DNA of 64,000 nucleotides, taken from contig NZ_LAXJ01000002.1 in the NCBI RefSeq assembly GCF_001441615.1, positions 1 through 64,000 on the forward strand, given 5' to 3'. Position numbers and translations under genes: made by a program. Source of the stretch: Roseovarius atlanticus (GTDB lineage: Bacteria; Pseudomonadota; Alphaproteobacteria; Rhodobacterales; Rhodobacteraceae). Below, in pieces: positions 22,748 through 31,350 of this stretch (position 1 is its first letter; each line of letters opens with the position of its first letter). The notes beneath the pieces were generated by a model. The model did no database searches. It saw only the letters and a program-made list of their open reading frames with translations, and had not been told where the DNA came from.

Positions 22748-25066
22748 ATGAAACTGTCGATCGGGTTGGGGACGAAGCGCTTCTCTGGGCTCTTTTCAAC
22801 GCACCGTTTTCTTTCGCTGCTTTTCGCGGTCGGCCTGCTGGCCACCGCCATGTCCGCCGCCAGCGAGGCGCAGGCACAAAGCTATCGTTTCACCAACGTG
22901 TCCATCGAGGGCAACCAGCGGATCGAGGGGGCCACGATTCTCAGCCAGGCGGGCATCGCCCGCGGCGAGACGGTCAGCGCCGGTCAGCTGAACGACGCCG
23001 CGCAGCGCATTCGCGCCAGCGGCCTGTTCGAAGACGTCCAGGTGGTGCCGCAAGGCAACACGCTGGTGATCCGGGTCATCGAGTATCCGACGATCAACCG
23101 CGTCGTGTTCGAGGGCAACCGCCGCCTGAAGGACCCCGATCTTCAGGGCTTTATCGAAAGCGCCCCGCGCCAGGTGTTCAGCCCCACCCGCGTGGACCGC
23201 GACGTGGCGACCCTGACCGAGGCCTATGAACAGAATGGCCGCGTGTCGGCCCGCATTCAGCCCAAGGTGATCCGCCGCAGCGACAACCGCATCGACCTTG
23301 TCTTCGAGATTTTCGAAGGCGGGGCGATCGAGGTGAACCGCGTCAGCTTTGTCGGCAACCGCGCCTATTCGGACCGCCGCCTGCGCCGCGTCGTCGACAG
23401 CAAGCAGGCCGGTATCCTGCGCGCCATCGTCTCGCGCGACACGTTCAATGCCGAGCGGCTGGAATTCGACAAGCAGGTGCTGCGCGATTTCTACCTGTCG
23501 CGGGGCTATGTCGATTTCCGCGTGACCGGCACCAATGCCGAGCTGGCGCAGGAACGTGACGGCTATTTCGTGACCTTCAATGTGCAGGAAGGGCAGCAAT
23601 TCCGCTTTGGCCGGATCACCACCACCAGCGAGATCCCCGAGGCCAATGCCGCCGAGTACCAGGACGTGCTGCGGATCCGGTCGGGCGTGGTCTATTCGCC
23701 GACGCTGGTCGAGAACTCGATCGCGCGGATGGAACGCCTGGCGATCCGCCAGGGCGTCGATTTCCTGCGGGTCGAGCCAGTGATCACCCGCAACGAGCGC
23801 GACCTGACGCTGGACGTGGAATTCATGCTGGTGCGCGGGCCGCGCGTGTTCGTGGAACGCATCGACATCGAGGGCAACACCACCACGCTGGACCGCGTCA
23901 TCCGCCGCCAGTTCACCCCGGTCGAGGGCGACCCGTTCAACCCGCGCCAGATCCGCGAAGCCGCCGAGCGCATTCGCGCCCTGCGCTATTTCGAGGATGT
24001 GGACGTGAATGCCCGCGAGGGGTCGGACCCCAATCAGGTCGTGGTCGACGTGGATGTCGAGGAAACCACCACCGGTACACTGTCTTTCGGGGGCAGCTAC
24101 AGCTCGGACGGCGGTTTCGGCCTGACGCTGGGCTTTTCCGAGCGCAATTTCCTCGGCCGCGGCCAGCGCGTGACCGCTCAGATCTCGGCCTCTGCGGACA
24201 CGGCGAACTACAACCTGGCCTTTGCCGAACCGGCCTTCCTGGGCCGGGATGTGGAATTCGCGATCCAGACCTCGCTCTTGGAAACCGACAGCAACAACAG
24301 CCTTTATGATACCATCCAAGGTGTGTTTCAGCCCAGCCTGACGTTCCCGGTGGCCGAAAACAGCCGTCTGTCGCTGTATTACCGCGCCGGATATTCGGAG
24401 ATGGACGACTATGTTGGTGCGTCGCCGACACTGGCGGCAGAAGCGACCCAGGGCGGCCTTTTCAGCAGCGGTATCGGCGCGCGAATCGTGTTCGACACGC
24501 GCCGCACGGGCCTAAACCCGAATGCCGGCGTGTTGCTCGATGCGGGGCTGGAATACAACGGCCTCGGCGGCGATCAGGAATACATGAAGTATTCCATGCG
24601 CCTGGCCGGCCAAACGCTGGTCTTCAACGAAGAGGTCACCCTGCGGGCCTCGCTCGAGGCGGGCGCACTGGACTTCATGGGCGGTGACCGCTCGCGCGCC
24701 GTGGACCGCTATACCGGGCAGGTGATGCGCGGCTTCGACTCCAACGGCATGGGCCCGATCCAGAACAACGAGATCCTGGGCGGCAACCTCTTTGCCGTGG
24801 CCAAGTTCGACGTGGAATTCCCCCTGGGCACGCCCGAGGAATTCGGCCTGTCGGGTGGTGCTTTCTACGATGTCGGCGCGATCTGGAACGTCGACACGAT
24901 CGGCGCGGCGCAATCCACCGGGTTCAAACCGCGCCACGTGGTCGGCCTGTCGCTGTTCTGGGAATCGCCCTTTGGCCCGCTGCGGCTCAACTTCTCGAAG
25001 GCGCTCAAGAAGGAACCGGGCGACATCGAGCGCGAGTTCGACGTGACAGTCCGCACGGAATTTTGA
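22748..25066 (+). CDS. bamA: Outer membrane protein assembly factor BamA
   Basis: BamA folds and inserts beta-barrel proteins into the outer membrane. The 772-residue protein has a signal peptide ending SEAQAQ, five POTRA domains (first at SYRFTNVSIEGNQRIEGATI; the last at VFVERIDIEGNTTTLD), and a C-terminal beta-barrel from about residue 430 that closes with FDVTVRTEF, whose final phenylalanine is the usual barrel signal. I chose the ATG at 22748. A TTGACA at 22685-22690 could be a -35 element for a separate promoter. Confidence 0.97.
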   Translation: MKLSIGLGTKRFSGLFSTHRFLSLLFAVGLLATAMSAASEAQAQSYRFTNVSIEGNQRIEGATILSQAGIARGETVSAGQLNDAAQRIRASGLFEDVQVVPQGNTLVIRVIEYPTINRVVFEGNRRLKDPDLQGFIESAPRQVFSPTRVDRDVATLTEAYEQNGRVSARIQPKVIRRSDNRIDLVFEIFEGGAIEVNRVSFVGNRAYSDRRLRRVVDSKQAGILRAIVSRDTFNAERLEFDKQVLRDFYLSRGYVDFRVTGTNAELAQERDGYFVTFNVQEGQQFRFGRITTTSEIPEANAAEYQDVLRIRSGVVYSPTLVENSIARMERLAIRQGVDFLRVEPVITRNERDLTLDVEFMLVRGPRVFVERIDIEGNTTTLDRVIRRQFTPVEGDPFNPRQIREAAERIRALRYFEDVDVNAREGSDPNQVVVDVDVEETTTGTLSFGGSYSSDGGFGLTLGFSERNFLGRGQRVTAQISASADTANYNLAFAEPAFLGRDVEFAIQTSLLETDSNNSLYDTIQGVFQPSLTFPVAENSRLSLYYRAGYSEMDDYVGASPTLAAEATQGGLFSSGIGARIVFDTRRTGLNPNAGVLLDAGLEYNGLGGDQEYMKYSMRLAGQTLVFNEEVTLRASLEAGALDFMGGDRSRAVDRYTGQVMRGFDSNGMGPIQNNEILGGNLFAVAKFDVEFPLGTPEEFGLSGGAFYDVGAIWNVDTIGAAQSTGFKPRHVVGLSLFWESPFGPLRLNFSKALKKEPGDIEREFDVTVRTEF

Positions 25067-25067
25067 G

Positions 25068-25715
25068 GTGACGCCGCTGCGGGCCCTTCTGACAGGGGCG
25101 GCCCTGCTGACAGCGCCACTGATCGCTGTCGGCGGCGCGGCGCCCGTGCAGGCACAAAGCGTCGGCGTGGTGCAAAGCGACATCCTGGTGGTTGACCCCG
25201 AGCGGCTCTACGAGGAAACGCGGCTGGGCCAGGCGATCACCGCGCAGCTTCAGCAAGAGCGCGAGGACCTGATCGCGCTCAACCGCAAGCTGGAGGCCGA
25301 ACTGGAAGCCGAGGAGCTGGCCCTGACCGAACAGCGCGACACGACTTCGCCCGAAGAGTTCCGCGACCTGGCCGACGCCTTTGACGAGCGGGTGCAGCGC
25401 ATCCGCGCCGACAGCCAGCGCCGGGTGCGCGAGCACGAGCGCAACCGCGAACGCGCGCCGCTGGATTTCATGCGCCAGGTCGAGCCGGTGCTGGTCGAGC
25501 TGATGCGCGAGGCCGGGGCGGCGGTGGTGATGGACCGCCGCACGGTGCTGCTTCAGGCCGATGTGGTCGACATCACCAGCGCCGCGGTGCAACGGATCGA
25601 CGCCACGCTGGGCCCCGCCGCGCCCGACGAGGGCAACGCTGACGGGACCGAGGCAACACCCGAGACCGCGGATCCGGCGCCCGATCCCGAGCCCGAAACC
25701 TCCCCCGCCGAATAG
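25068..25715 (+). CDS. Periplasmic chaperone Skp/OmpH family
   Basis: A 215-residue exported chaperone that would hold unfolded outer-membrane proteins for BamA. A signal peptide (to APVQAQ, about residue 30) precedes VGVVQSDILVVDPERLYEE, a long charged coiled-coil (about residues 60-140), and MDRRTVLLQADVVDIT. A proline- and acid-rich tail (DPAPDPEPETSPAE) is added at the end. The GTG start lies one base after the bamA stop, so expression is coupled. Confidence 0.88.
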   Translation: MTPLRALLTGAALLTAPLIAVGGAAPVQAQSVGVVQSDILVVDPERLYEETRLGQAITAQLQQEREDLIALNRKLEAELEAEELALTEQRDTTSPEEFRDLADAFDERVQRIRADSQRRVREHERNRERAPLDFMRQVEPVLVELMREAGAAVVMDRRTVLLQADVVDITSAAVQRIDATLGPAAPDEGNADGTEATPETADPAPDPEPETSPAE

Positions 25716-25821
25716 CCGCCCGGCACCGCCGCCGCGCTTGCCCCGCTGAGCCCAACTTGCTAAGCGGAGACACCGGGGACAGGCCCTGTCCGCGGCCAAA
25801 GGCAGAAGGAAGACGAAGCCC

Positions 25822-26286
25822 ATGACAACGTCCCTCGACAGCGCCGATATCGGCCGCATCCAACGGCTGATCCCGCACCGCTATCCGTTCCTGCTGGTGG
25901 ACAAGGTCGTGGACATGGACGGCATCGCCTCGGCCCGCGGCATCAAGAACGTGACCATGAACGAGCCGCATTTCCAGGGGCACTTCCCGGCCAAGCCGAT
26001 CATGCCCGGAGTCACCATCGTCGAGGCGATGGCACAGACCGCCGCCGTCATGGTGGGCGCCGCGCTGGAGATGGAGGACAAGCACCTGCTGGTCTATTTC
26101 ATGTCCATCGAGGGCTGCAAATTCCGCCGCATGGTGGTGCCCGGCGACGTGCTGGAGCTGAAGGTGTCAACCACGCGCGGCAAGCCCGGCGGCAAGGTCT
26201 GGCGCTTTCACGGCGAGGCCTCGGTCGGGGACGAACTGGCCTGCGAGGCCGACTTCACCGCGATGATGGACCTGCCCAAGGAGTAA
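25822..26286 (+). CDS. fabZ: 3-hydroxyacyl-[acyl-carrier-protein] dehydratase FabZ
   Basis: FabZ dehydrates 3-hydroxyacyl-ACP in fatty-acid synthesis and competes with lipid A synthesis for the same substrate. The 154-residue hot-dog protein has [13 protein letters not shown] and the catalytic block [20 protein letters not shown] with histidine and glutamate. AAGGAAG precedes the ATG. It is followed five bases later by lpxA. Many bacteria have lpxD immediately upstream; here it is absent. Confidence 0.97.
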   Translation: MTTSLDSADIGRIQRLIPHRYPFLLVDKVVDMDGIASARGIKNVTMNEPHFQGHFPAKPIMPGVTIVEAMAQTAAVMVGAALEMEDKHLLVYFMSIEGCKFRRMVVPGDVLELKVSTTRGKPGGKVWRFHGEASVGDELACEADFTAMMDLPKE

Positions 26287-26291
26287 CCCCC

Positions 26292-27086
26292 ATGGCCGAG
26301 ACGCGCATCCATCCCAGTGCGGTCGTCGAGGACGGCGCAAAGATCGGCGCGGAGGTCGAGATCGGCCCGTTCTGCCATGTCGGCCCCGAGGTGCGGCTGG
26401 GCGACGGCGTGGTGCTGAAATCCCATGTGGTCGTCACCGGCGATACCGAGGTGGGTGCCGAGACGGTCATCTTTCCCTTCGCCTGCATCGGAGAGATCCC
26501 GCAGGACCTGAAATTCGCCGGCGAGAAAACCCGGCTGGTCATCGGCCAGCGCAACCGCATCCGCGAGCATGTGACGATGAATTCCGGCACCGAAGGCGGC
26601 GGCGGCATCACCCGCGTGGGCGATGACGGGCTTTTCATGGCCGGCTGTCACGTGGCGCATGACGTGCAGGTGGGCAACCGGGTGATCATCGTCAACAACG
26701 CCGCCCTTGCCGGGCATTGCGTGGTCGAGGACGACGTGATCATCGGCGGGCTTTCGGGTGTGCATCAATGGGTGCGCATCGGGCAGGGCGCCATCATCGG
26801 CGCGGTCACGATGGTGACCAACGACGTCATACCATACGGTCTGGTCCAGGCGCCCCGCGGGCATCTGGACGGGCTGAACCTGGTGGGGCTCAAGCGGCGC
26901 GGCGTGGCGCGCAAGGACATCACCGCGCTGCGTGCCGCGTTCCAGATGCTGGCGCAGGGCGAAGGCGCGTTCCAGGACCGCGCCCGCCGGCTGGGCCAGG
27001 AGACCGAAAGCGATTATGTCCGCCAGATCGTGAATTTCGTGCTGGCCGACAGTGATCGGTCCTTCCTGACCCCGGGCGCGGGATGA
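26292..27086 (+). CDS. lpxA: Acyl-ACP--UDP-N-acetylglucosamine O-acyltransferase
   Basis: LpxA performs the first step of lipid A synthesis. The 264-residue cytoplasmic trimer is a left-handed beta-helix built of hexapeptide repeats (IHPSAVVEDGAKIGAEVEIG and onward) with the catalytic histidine in the MAGCHVAHDVQVG segment. A helical C-terminal domain starts near LVGLKRRGVARKDI. GGAG precedes the ATG. It is part of the fabZ-lpxA-lpxI-lpxB run. Confidence 0.97.
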   Translation: MAETRIHPSAVVEDGAKIGAEVEIGPFCHVGPEVRLGDGVVLKSHVVVTGDTEVGAETVIFPFACIGEIPQDLKFAGEKTRLVIGQRNRIREHVTMNSGTEGGGGITRVGDDGLFMAGCHVAHDVQVGNRVIIVNNAALAGHCVVEDDVIIGGLSGVHQWVRIGQGAIIGAVTMVTNDVIPYGLVQAPRGHLDGLNLVGLKRRGVARKDITALRAAFQMLAQGEGAFQDRARRLGQETESDYVRQIVNFVLADSDRSFLTPGAG

Positions 27087-27093
27087 GGCGCCC

Positions 27094-28014
27094 GTGACGC
27101 TGGCGCTGATCGCCGGGCAGGGCGGCCTGCCACCACAGCTGGTGCGGGTCATGCTGGCCCGCGGCGAGGTGCCGGTCGTCTGCGAGATCGAGCAGTTCCC
27201 GTCGGACGTGAAAGGCGAGCTGCCGCGGCTTGGCTTTCGGCTGGAAACGCTGGGAACCTTCATTGCCACCGCCAAGGAGATCGGCGTCACCCGGATCTGC
27301 ATGGCCGGGGCCATGCGCCGCCCGCCCATCGACCCGTCGAAAATCGACGCGGCCACGCTGCCGCTGGTGCCCAAGGTGCAGGCCGCTTTGACCAATTCGG
27401 GCGACGACAGCACGCTGCGCATTTTCACCGAGATTTTCGAGGAGGCGGGGCTGGAGGTGATCGGCGCGGCCGAGATCGACCCGTCGCTGCTGCCGCCGGA
27501 GGGTGTGACCGGCAACTTGCCGGACGACGTGGAACAGGACATCGCCGTGGCCGAGGCGGCCCTGGCCGATCTGGCTGCCAAAGATGCAGGCCAGGCCGTG
27601 GTGGTGCGCGGCGGCACGGTGATCGCCCGCGAAGACGCCCGCGGCACCGACGCCATGCTGAGCGATCTATGCCCCGAGACGCCGGACCACGGCATCTCGC
27701 ACGACCCGTTTGAGATGATGGGCGACATGCTGGACAGCGTCGCCGATTGGCTGAGCGGCCCGGTGGCCGAGGCGCGGGCGGCCGAAGACACCAGCGAGGG
27801 CGGCATCCTCTTCAAGGCGCCGAAGCCGGGGCAGGAGCTGCGCGTGGACATGCCGCTCATTGGCCTCGGCACCGTCATGCGCGCCGCCGAGGCGGGGCTG
27901 GCCGGCATCGTGATCGAGGCCGGGGGCGTGATGCTGCTCGATCCCGACGGCGTGGCAGAGGTGTTGCGCGCACAAGGGATGTTCCTTTGGGTCCGGCCAC
28001 GGACAGCGTCATGA
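27094..28014 (+). CDS. lpxI: UDP-2,3-diacylglucosamine pyrophosphatase LpxI
   Basis: LpxI (DUF1009) hydrolyses UDP-diacylglucosamine to lipid X, replacing LpxH in alphaproteobacteria. The 306-residue protein shows LALIAGQGGLPPQLV, the GAMRRP block, EGVTGNLPDD, GTDAML and FKAPKPGQELRVDMPLIG. Compared with the Caulobacter protein as I recall it, the stretch between GTDAML and the KAPKPGQ block is about 47 residues instead of about 18. The addition is acidic and partly helical. The GTG start follows lpxA by seven bases, and the stop overlaps lpxB. Confidence 0.92.
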   Translation: MTLALIAGQGGLPPQLVRVMLARGEVPVVCEIEQFPSDVKGELPRLGFRLETLGTFIATAKEIGVTRICMAGAMRRPPIDPSKIDAATLPLVPKVQAALTNSGDDSTLRIFTEIFEEAGLEVIGAAEIDPSLLPPEGVTGNLPDDVEQDIAVAEAALADLAAKDAGQAVVVRGGTVIAREDARGTDAMLSDLCPETPDHGISHDPFEMMGDMLDSVADWLSGPVAEARAAEDTSEGGILFKAPKPGQELRVDMPLIGLGTVMRAAEAGLAGIVIEAGGVMLLDPDGVAEVLRAQGMFLWVRPRTAS

Positions 28015-29174
28015 AGGTGTTCGTCATCGCCGGCGAGGCGTCGGGCGACCGGCTGGGGGCCGCGCTGATGGCGGGCCTCAAGTCTCTGACCGAGGTGGAA
28101 TTCGCCGGGGTGGGCGGCGACCAGATGCAAGCCGAGGGGTTTACGTCGCTCTTTCCAATGGAAGAGCTGAGCGTCATGGGGCTGGTCGAGATCCTGCCCA
28201 AGTATTTCCCCCTCAAGCGCCGGATCCGGGAGACGGCCCAGGCGGCGATCGACTATGCCCCAGACGTGGTGATCGGCATAGACAGCCCCGATTTCTGCCT
28301 GCGGGTCGCGAAGATCATCAAGGACCGCAGCGACCTGCGCACCGTGCATTACGTCGCCCCCTCGGTCTGGGCGTGGCGGCCCAAGCGCGCCGTCAGGATG
28401 GCACAGGTGATCGATCAGGTGCTGGCGCTCTTGCCGTTCGAGCCGCCCTATCTGGAGGCCGCAGGCGTGGACTGCGATTTCGTCGGGCACCCTGTGGTGA
28501 ATGATGAACCCGCGTCCGAAGCGGAAATCGCGGAGTTCCGCGCCGATCACGGCCTTGGCGACGCGCCGGTGCTCCTGGTGCTGCCCGGCTCGCGCGGCAG
28601 CGAGGTGGCGCGGCTGGGCCCGATCTTTGGCGAAGCTGTCCGCGAGGTCTGCGCGGAACGGCCCGATCTGCGTCTGGTGATCCCGACCGTGACCACCCGC
28701 GCGCAACAGGTGACGGACCTGGTGGCCGACTGGCCCGGCACCCCGGTGGTCGTCGCGTCCACGGGGCAGAGCGACCGCGACAAGCGGACCAAGGCGGCAG
28801 CATTCGGCGCGGCGCAAGGGGCACTGGCGGCGTCGGGCACCGTCTCGCTGGAACTGGCCGCCGCCGACACGCCCATGGTCATCGCCTATGACACCAACTG
28901 GATCACGCGCGAGATCATCCGCCGGATGCTGATCATCGACACGCTGACGCTGGTAAATCTCGTCTCCGAGACCCGCGCGATCCCCGAATTCAACGGCGAG
29001 CGCTGCCGCGCGGACCTGATTGCACCGGGGGTTCTGGACATGCTGGACAATCCCGGCACGCAGCGTGACGCGATGCGCCTGACGATGGAGCGTCTGGGCC
29101 GGGGCGGCGAGGATCCGGGCCTGCGCGCCGCCCGCGCGGTGCTGGACCGGATGCCGAAAGCGTCCTGCCTTTAA
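28011..29174 (+). CDS. lpxB: Lipid-A-disaccharide synthase
   Basis: LpxB joins lipid X to UDP-diacylglucosamine to form the lipid A disaccharide. The 387-residue GT-B type glycosyltransferase has VFVIAGEASGDRLGA at the N-terminus, IGIDSPDFCLRVAK, the VAPSVWAWRPKRA block, and LVLPGSRGSEVARL. The ATG overlaps the lpxI stop as ATGA. The last codons of the gene form the left arm of the structured repeat at 29164. Confidence 0.97.
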   Translation: MKVFVIAGEASGDRLGAALMAGLKSLTEVEFAGVGGDQMQAEGFTSLFPMEELSVMGLVEILPKYFPLKRRIRETAQAAIDYAPDVVIGIDSPDFCLRVAKIIKDRSDLRTVHYVAPSVWAWRPKRAVRMAQVIDQVLALLPFEPPYLEAAGVDCDFVGHPVVNDEPASEAEIAEFRADHGLGDAPVLLVLPGSRGSEVARLGPIFGEAVREVCAERPDLRLVIPTVTTRAQQVTDLVADWPGTPVVVASTGQSDRDKRTKAAAFGAAQGALAASGTVSLELAAADTPMVIAYDTNWITREIIRRMLIIDTLTLVNLVSETRAIPEFNGERCRADLIAPGVLDMLDNPGTQRDAMRLTMERLGRGGEDPGLRAARAVLDRMPKASCL

Positions 29175-29268
29175 CCTGAGACATCTATAAAGGCAGGGCG
29201 CGTGCAATCCTTGCTCGTCGAGAAGCGCACGGCCGCAAGCTGTGATCCAGGTTTTGGTCGCACGCCTT
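29164..29268 (+). repeat. Structured intergenic repeat, copy A (beside the RAYT-like gene)
   Basis: A perfect 10-bp stem (CCTGCCTTTA at 29164-29173, TAAAGGCAGG at 29188-29197) encloses the loop ACCTGAGACATCTA. Downstream come GCGTGCAA (29200-29207), AAGCTG (29237-29242) and CAGGTTT (29248-29254). Copy B at 39632-39742 has the same blocks at the same spacing. CAGGTT is complementary to AACCTG at the start of the hairpin loop, so a pseudoknot or alternative pairing is possible. The stem overlaps the lpxB stop. It could act as a terminator, a REP-like element or a structured RNA. Confidence 0.65.
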
Positions 29269-29318
29269 GGCTGACGCGCCGCGCGCCCACGTCAATCGCA
29301 CGTTAACGGGAATCACCC

Positions 29319-29837
29319 ATGCTTCGAGACATGGTACAGCTTCTTCCTCTTCGCCGCCGGGGCGCGACGCTATTCGTCTCGCTTTCCCTGGCCGAGCCCG
29401 ATGCAACCACGCTGGTGGATGAAATCGACCAACTGCAAGCCACGGTGCGCATGGTCCGGGACCTCTGGCCGTTCGAGCTGGACGCCTGGGTGGTCCTGCC
29501 CGACCACCTGCACGCAGTCCTGACCTTGCCATTCCGAGACGACGACCTTGCCATTCGGCTCAACACGATCAAGGCCCGGTTCGCCGCGCGCGTCTCGAAA
29601 CGGGCGATGACACCCAGCCAGATCGCGGCCGGCGGGACGCATCTGTGGTCCGCGCAGGACAAGGTCGCGCCGATCCGCTCCCGGGCCGATATGGAAATAT
29701 TTCGCCGCCAATGCTGGACCGACCCGGTGCGCCACGGCTTCGTCGGCGATCCGCATGACTGGCCGTACTCGTCCTATCACCGCAACAGCCGGACCGATCC
29801 GCGGCGCGCGGCCCCGGACATCCGCGCCTCGGCCTGA
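29319..29837 (+). CDS. RAYT-like protein (REP-associated transposase family, HUH/Y1 fold)
   Basis: A 172-residue relative of REP-associated tyrosine transposases (IS200/TnpA-like). Family features are LFVSLSLAEPDATTLVDEI, WPFELDAWVVLPDHLHAV with the metal-binding H63 and H65, the LNTIKARFAARV helix, and the end DPVRHGFVGDPHDWPYSSYHR. In the canonical family a tyrosine stands five residues before the NP/DP proline; here that position is Gln131 (RQCWTDP). The WQRRFWEH motif is also replaced by WSAQDKVAP. The only remaining tyrosines are Y150 and Y153. It may be a domesticated or non-catalytic form. Confidence 0.85.
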   Translation: MLRDMVQLLPLRRRGATLFVSLSLAEPDATTLVDEIDQLQATVRMVRDLWPFELDAWVVLPDHLHAVLTLPFRDDDLAIRLNTIKARFAARVSKRAMTPSQIAAGGTHLWSAQDKVAPIRSRADMEIFRRQCWTDPVRHGFVGDPHDWPYSSYHRNSRTDPRRAAPDIRASA

Positions 29838-29847
29838 AACGCGCCGC

Positions 29848-30984
29848 TCAGCCTTTCCAGATCCAGCCGCCACCCAGGATCCGGCTGCCCTCGGTCTGGT
29901 AGAACACGCAGGCCTGACCGGGCGAGACGCCTTCCTCGGCCACCATCAGCTCGACTTGGGCCGTGTCCGGCCCGGTGGGGCGAATGACCGCCTCGCGCGG
30001 GGGGCGGGTGGAGCGGACCTTGACCGAGACGTGCCACTCGGGACGGCTCTGAAACTCCTGGTCACCCAGCCAGTTGATCTCGCGCACCGGTACGGTGCGC
30101 GTGGCCAGCATTTCCTTGGGCCCCACGATGACGCGCTGCGACTCGACATCCAGCTTGACCACGTAAAGCGGTTCGTCCAGGCCGCCGATACCAAGCCCCC
30201 GGCGCTGGCCGATGGTGTAATGGATCACGCCGTCATGCTGCCCCAGGACGCGACCATCGGCATGGACGATCTCGCCCGGCTCGGCCGCGCCGGGGCGCAG
30301 CTTTTCGATGACGCTGGCATAGTTGCCACCCGGCACAAAGCAGATGTCCTGGCTGTCGGGCTTGTCCGCGACGGGCAACCCATAGCGCGCCGCCAGTTGC
30401 CGCGTCGCGTCCTTCGACGGCAGGTGCCCCAGCGGAAAACGCAGGAACTCCAGCTGTTCCGGCGTGGTCGAGAACAGGAAATAGCTCTGGTCGCGGTTCG
30501 CGTCCGCCGCGCAGTGCAGCTCCGCCCCCCGGTCGCCCAGCTTGCGCTGGATGTAATGGCCCGTCGCCATGCAATCGGCGTCAAGATCCTTGGCCGTTTC
30601 CAGCAGATCCTTGAACTTCACCCGCTCGTTGCAGCGGATGCAGGGCACCGGCGTGGCACCGGCCAGATAGCTGTCGGCAAACTCGTCGATCACCGCGTCC
30701 TTGAAGATGTTCTCGTAGTCCAGGACGTAATGCGGAAAACCCATCTCCTCGGCCACGCGGCGCGCGTCGTGAATGTCGACACCGGCACAGCAGGCGCCTT
30801 TCTTGGCCAGCGCCGCGCCATGATCGTAAAGCTGCAGCGTCACGCCCACCACGTCATAGCCTTCCTCGGCCAGTTGCGCCGCCACGACCGAGCTGTCGAC
30901 GCCGCCCGACATGGCGACGACGACCCGCGTGTCGGCGGGCGCCTTGGGAAATCCGAGAGAGTTCAGTTCAGGATCGAGCGGCAT
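29848..30984 (-). CDS. mnmA: tRNA 2-thiouridine(34) synthase MnmA
   Basis: MnmA thiolates U34 of tRNAs for Lys, Glu and Gln. The 378-residue protein has the PP-loop [14 protein letters not shown], the first catalytic cysteine in [13 protein letters not shown], and the second in [11 protein letters not shown]. The C-terminal beta-barrel domain carries the [13 protein letters not shown] block. GGAG stands seven bases before the ATG at 30984. Convergent with the RAYT-like gene with 10 bp between stops. Confidence 0.97.
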   Translation of the reverse strand: MPLDPELNSLGFPKAPADTRVVVAMSGGVDSSVVAAQLAEEGYDVVGVTLQLYDHGAALAKKGACCAGVDIHDARRVAEEMGFPHYVLDYENIFKDAVIDEFADSYLAGATPVPCIRCNERVKFKDLLETAKDLDADCMATGHYIQRKLGDRGAELHCAADANRDQSYFLFSTTPEQLEFLRFPLGHLPSKDATRQLAARYGLPVADKPDSQDICFVPGGNYASVIEKLRPGAAEPGEIVHADGRVLGQHDGVIHYTIGQRRGLGIGGLDEPLYVVKLDVESQRVIVGPKEMLATRTVPVREINWLGDQEFQSRPEWHVSVKVRSTRPPREAVIRPTGPDTAQVELMVAEEGVSPGQACVFYQTEGSRILGGGWIWKG

Positions 30985-31350
30985 GGCGTGTCTCCGGGGT
31001 TTGCCGGAATATAAGGGCGATCGCGCCCATGTTAAGAGCGCGCGGTGTGGCCTGTCGTGGCGGCGCTGTCAACCCGTCCGCGCCGGCCCGAGCGATAGGG
31101 CACGCCGATCCGATCTTGGCGCAAGCAGAATTTGCGTAAATTCTGCCTTGGAAAATACGTATTTTCCAAGGCATTTTCTTCGAAGAAAATGCTCTCTCCC
31201 GGCGTCAAAAACGCGCGCACCGTGCCGGATGCCTGCCCGGTCGCCTACCGCTTTAGGAAAATCCGACGCATTCACGCCTCCCGCGTTTCATCCGGCGTTA
31301 AGGACAAATCCCCGATCCTGCCGGGGTTGTATCTTAAGGGGTGAACCAGG
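30985..31350 (+). repeat. 366-bp gap holding three abutting palindromes (31125-31192)
   Basis: Between the divergent mnmA and sciP genes lie three consecutive inverted repeats. Palindrome 1 has arms GCAGAATTT (31125-31133) and AAATTCTGC (31138-31146) around GCGT. Palindrome 2 is perfect over 30 bp at 31144-31173 with half-site TGCCTTGGAAAATAC. Palindrome 3 is perfect over 22 bp at 31171-31192 with half-site GCATTTTCTTC. A smaller hairpin CCCCG/CGGGG lies near 31313-31327. The AT-rich palindromes stand out from the GC-rich surroundings. I see no gene in the gap. Confidence 0.75.

Noticed and set aside
26208-29207. Minus-strand open frame of about 1,000 codons opposite lpxA, lpxI and lpxB
   Set aside because: Same codon-bias shadow; the lipid A genes on the plus strand have full family motifs.
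29292-29307. TCAA-TCGCACG-TTAAC as a CtrA box before the RAYT-like gene
   Set aside because: One mismatch, and it ends 12 bp before the start codon, a poor place for activation. One-mismatch sites are expected by chance in 64 kb.
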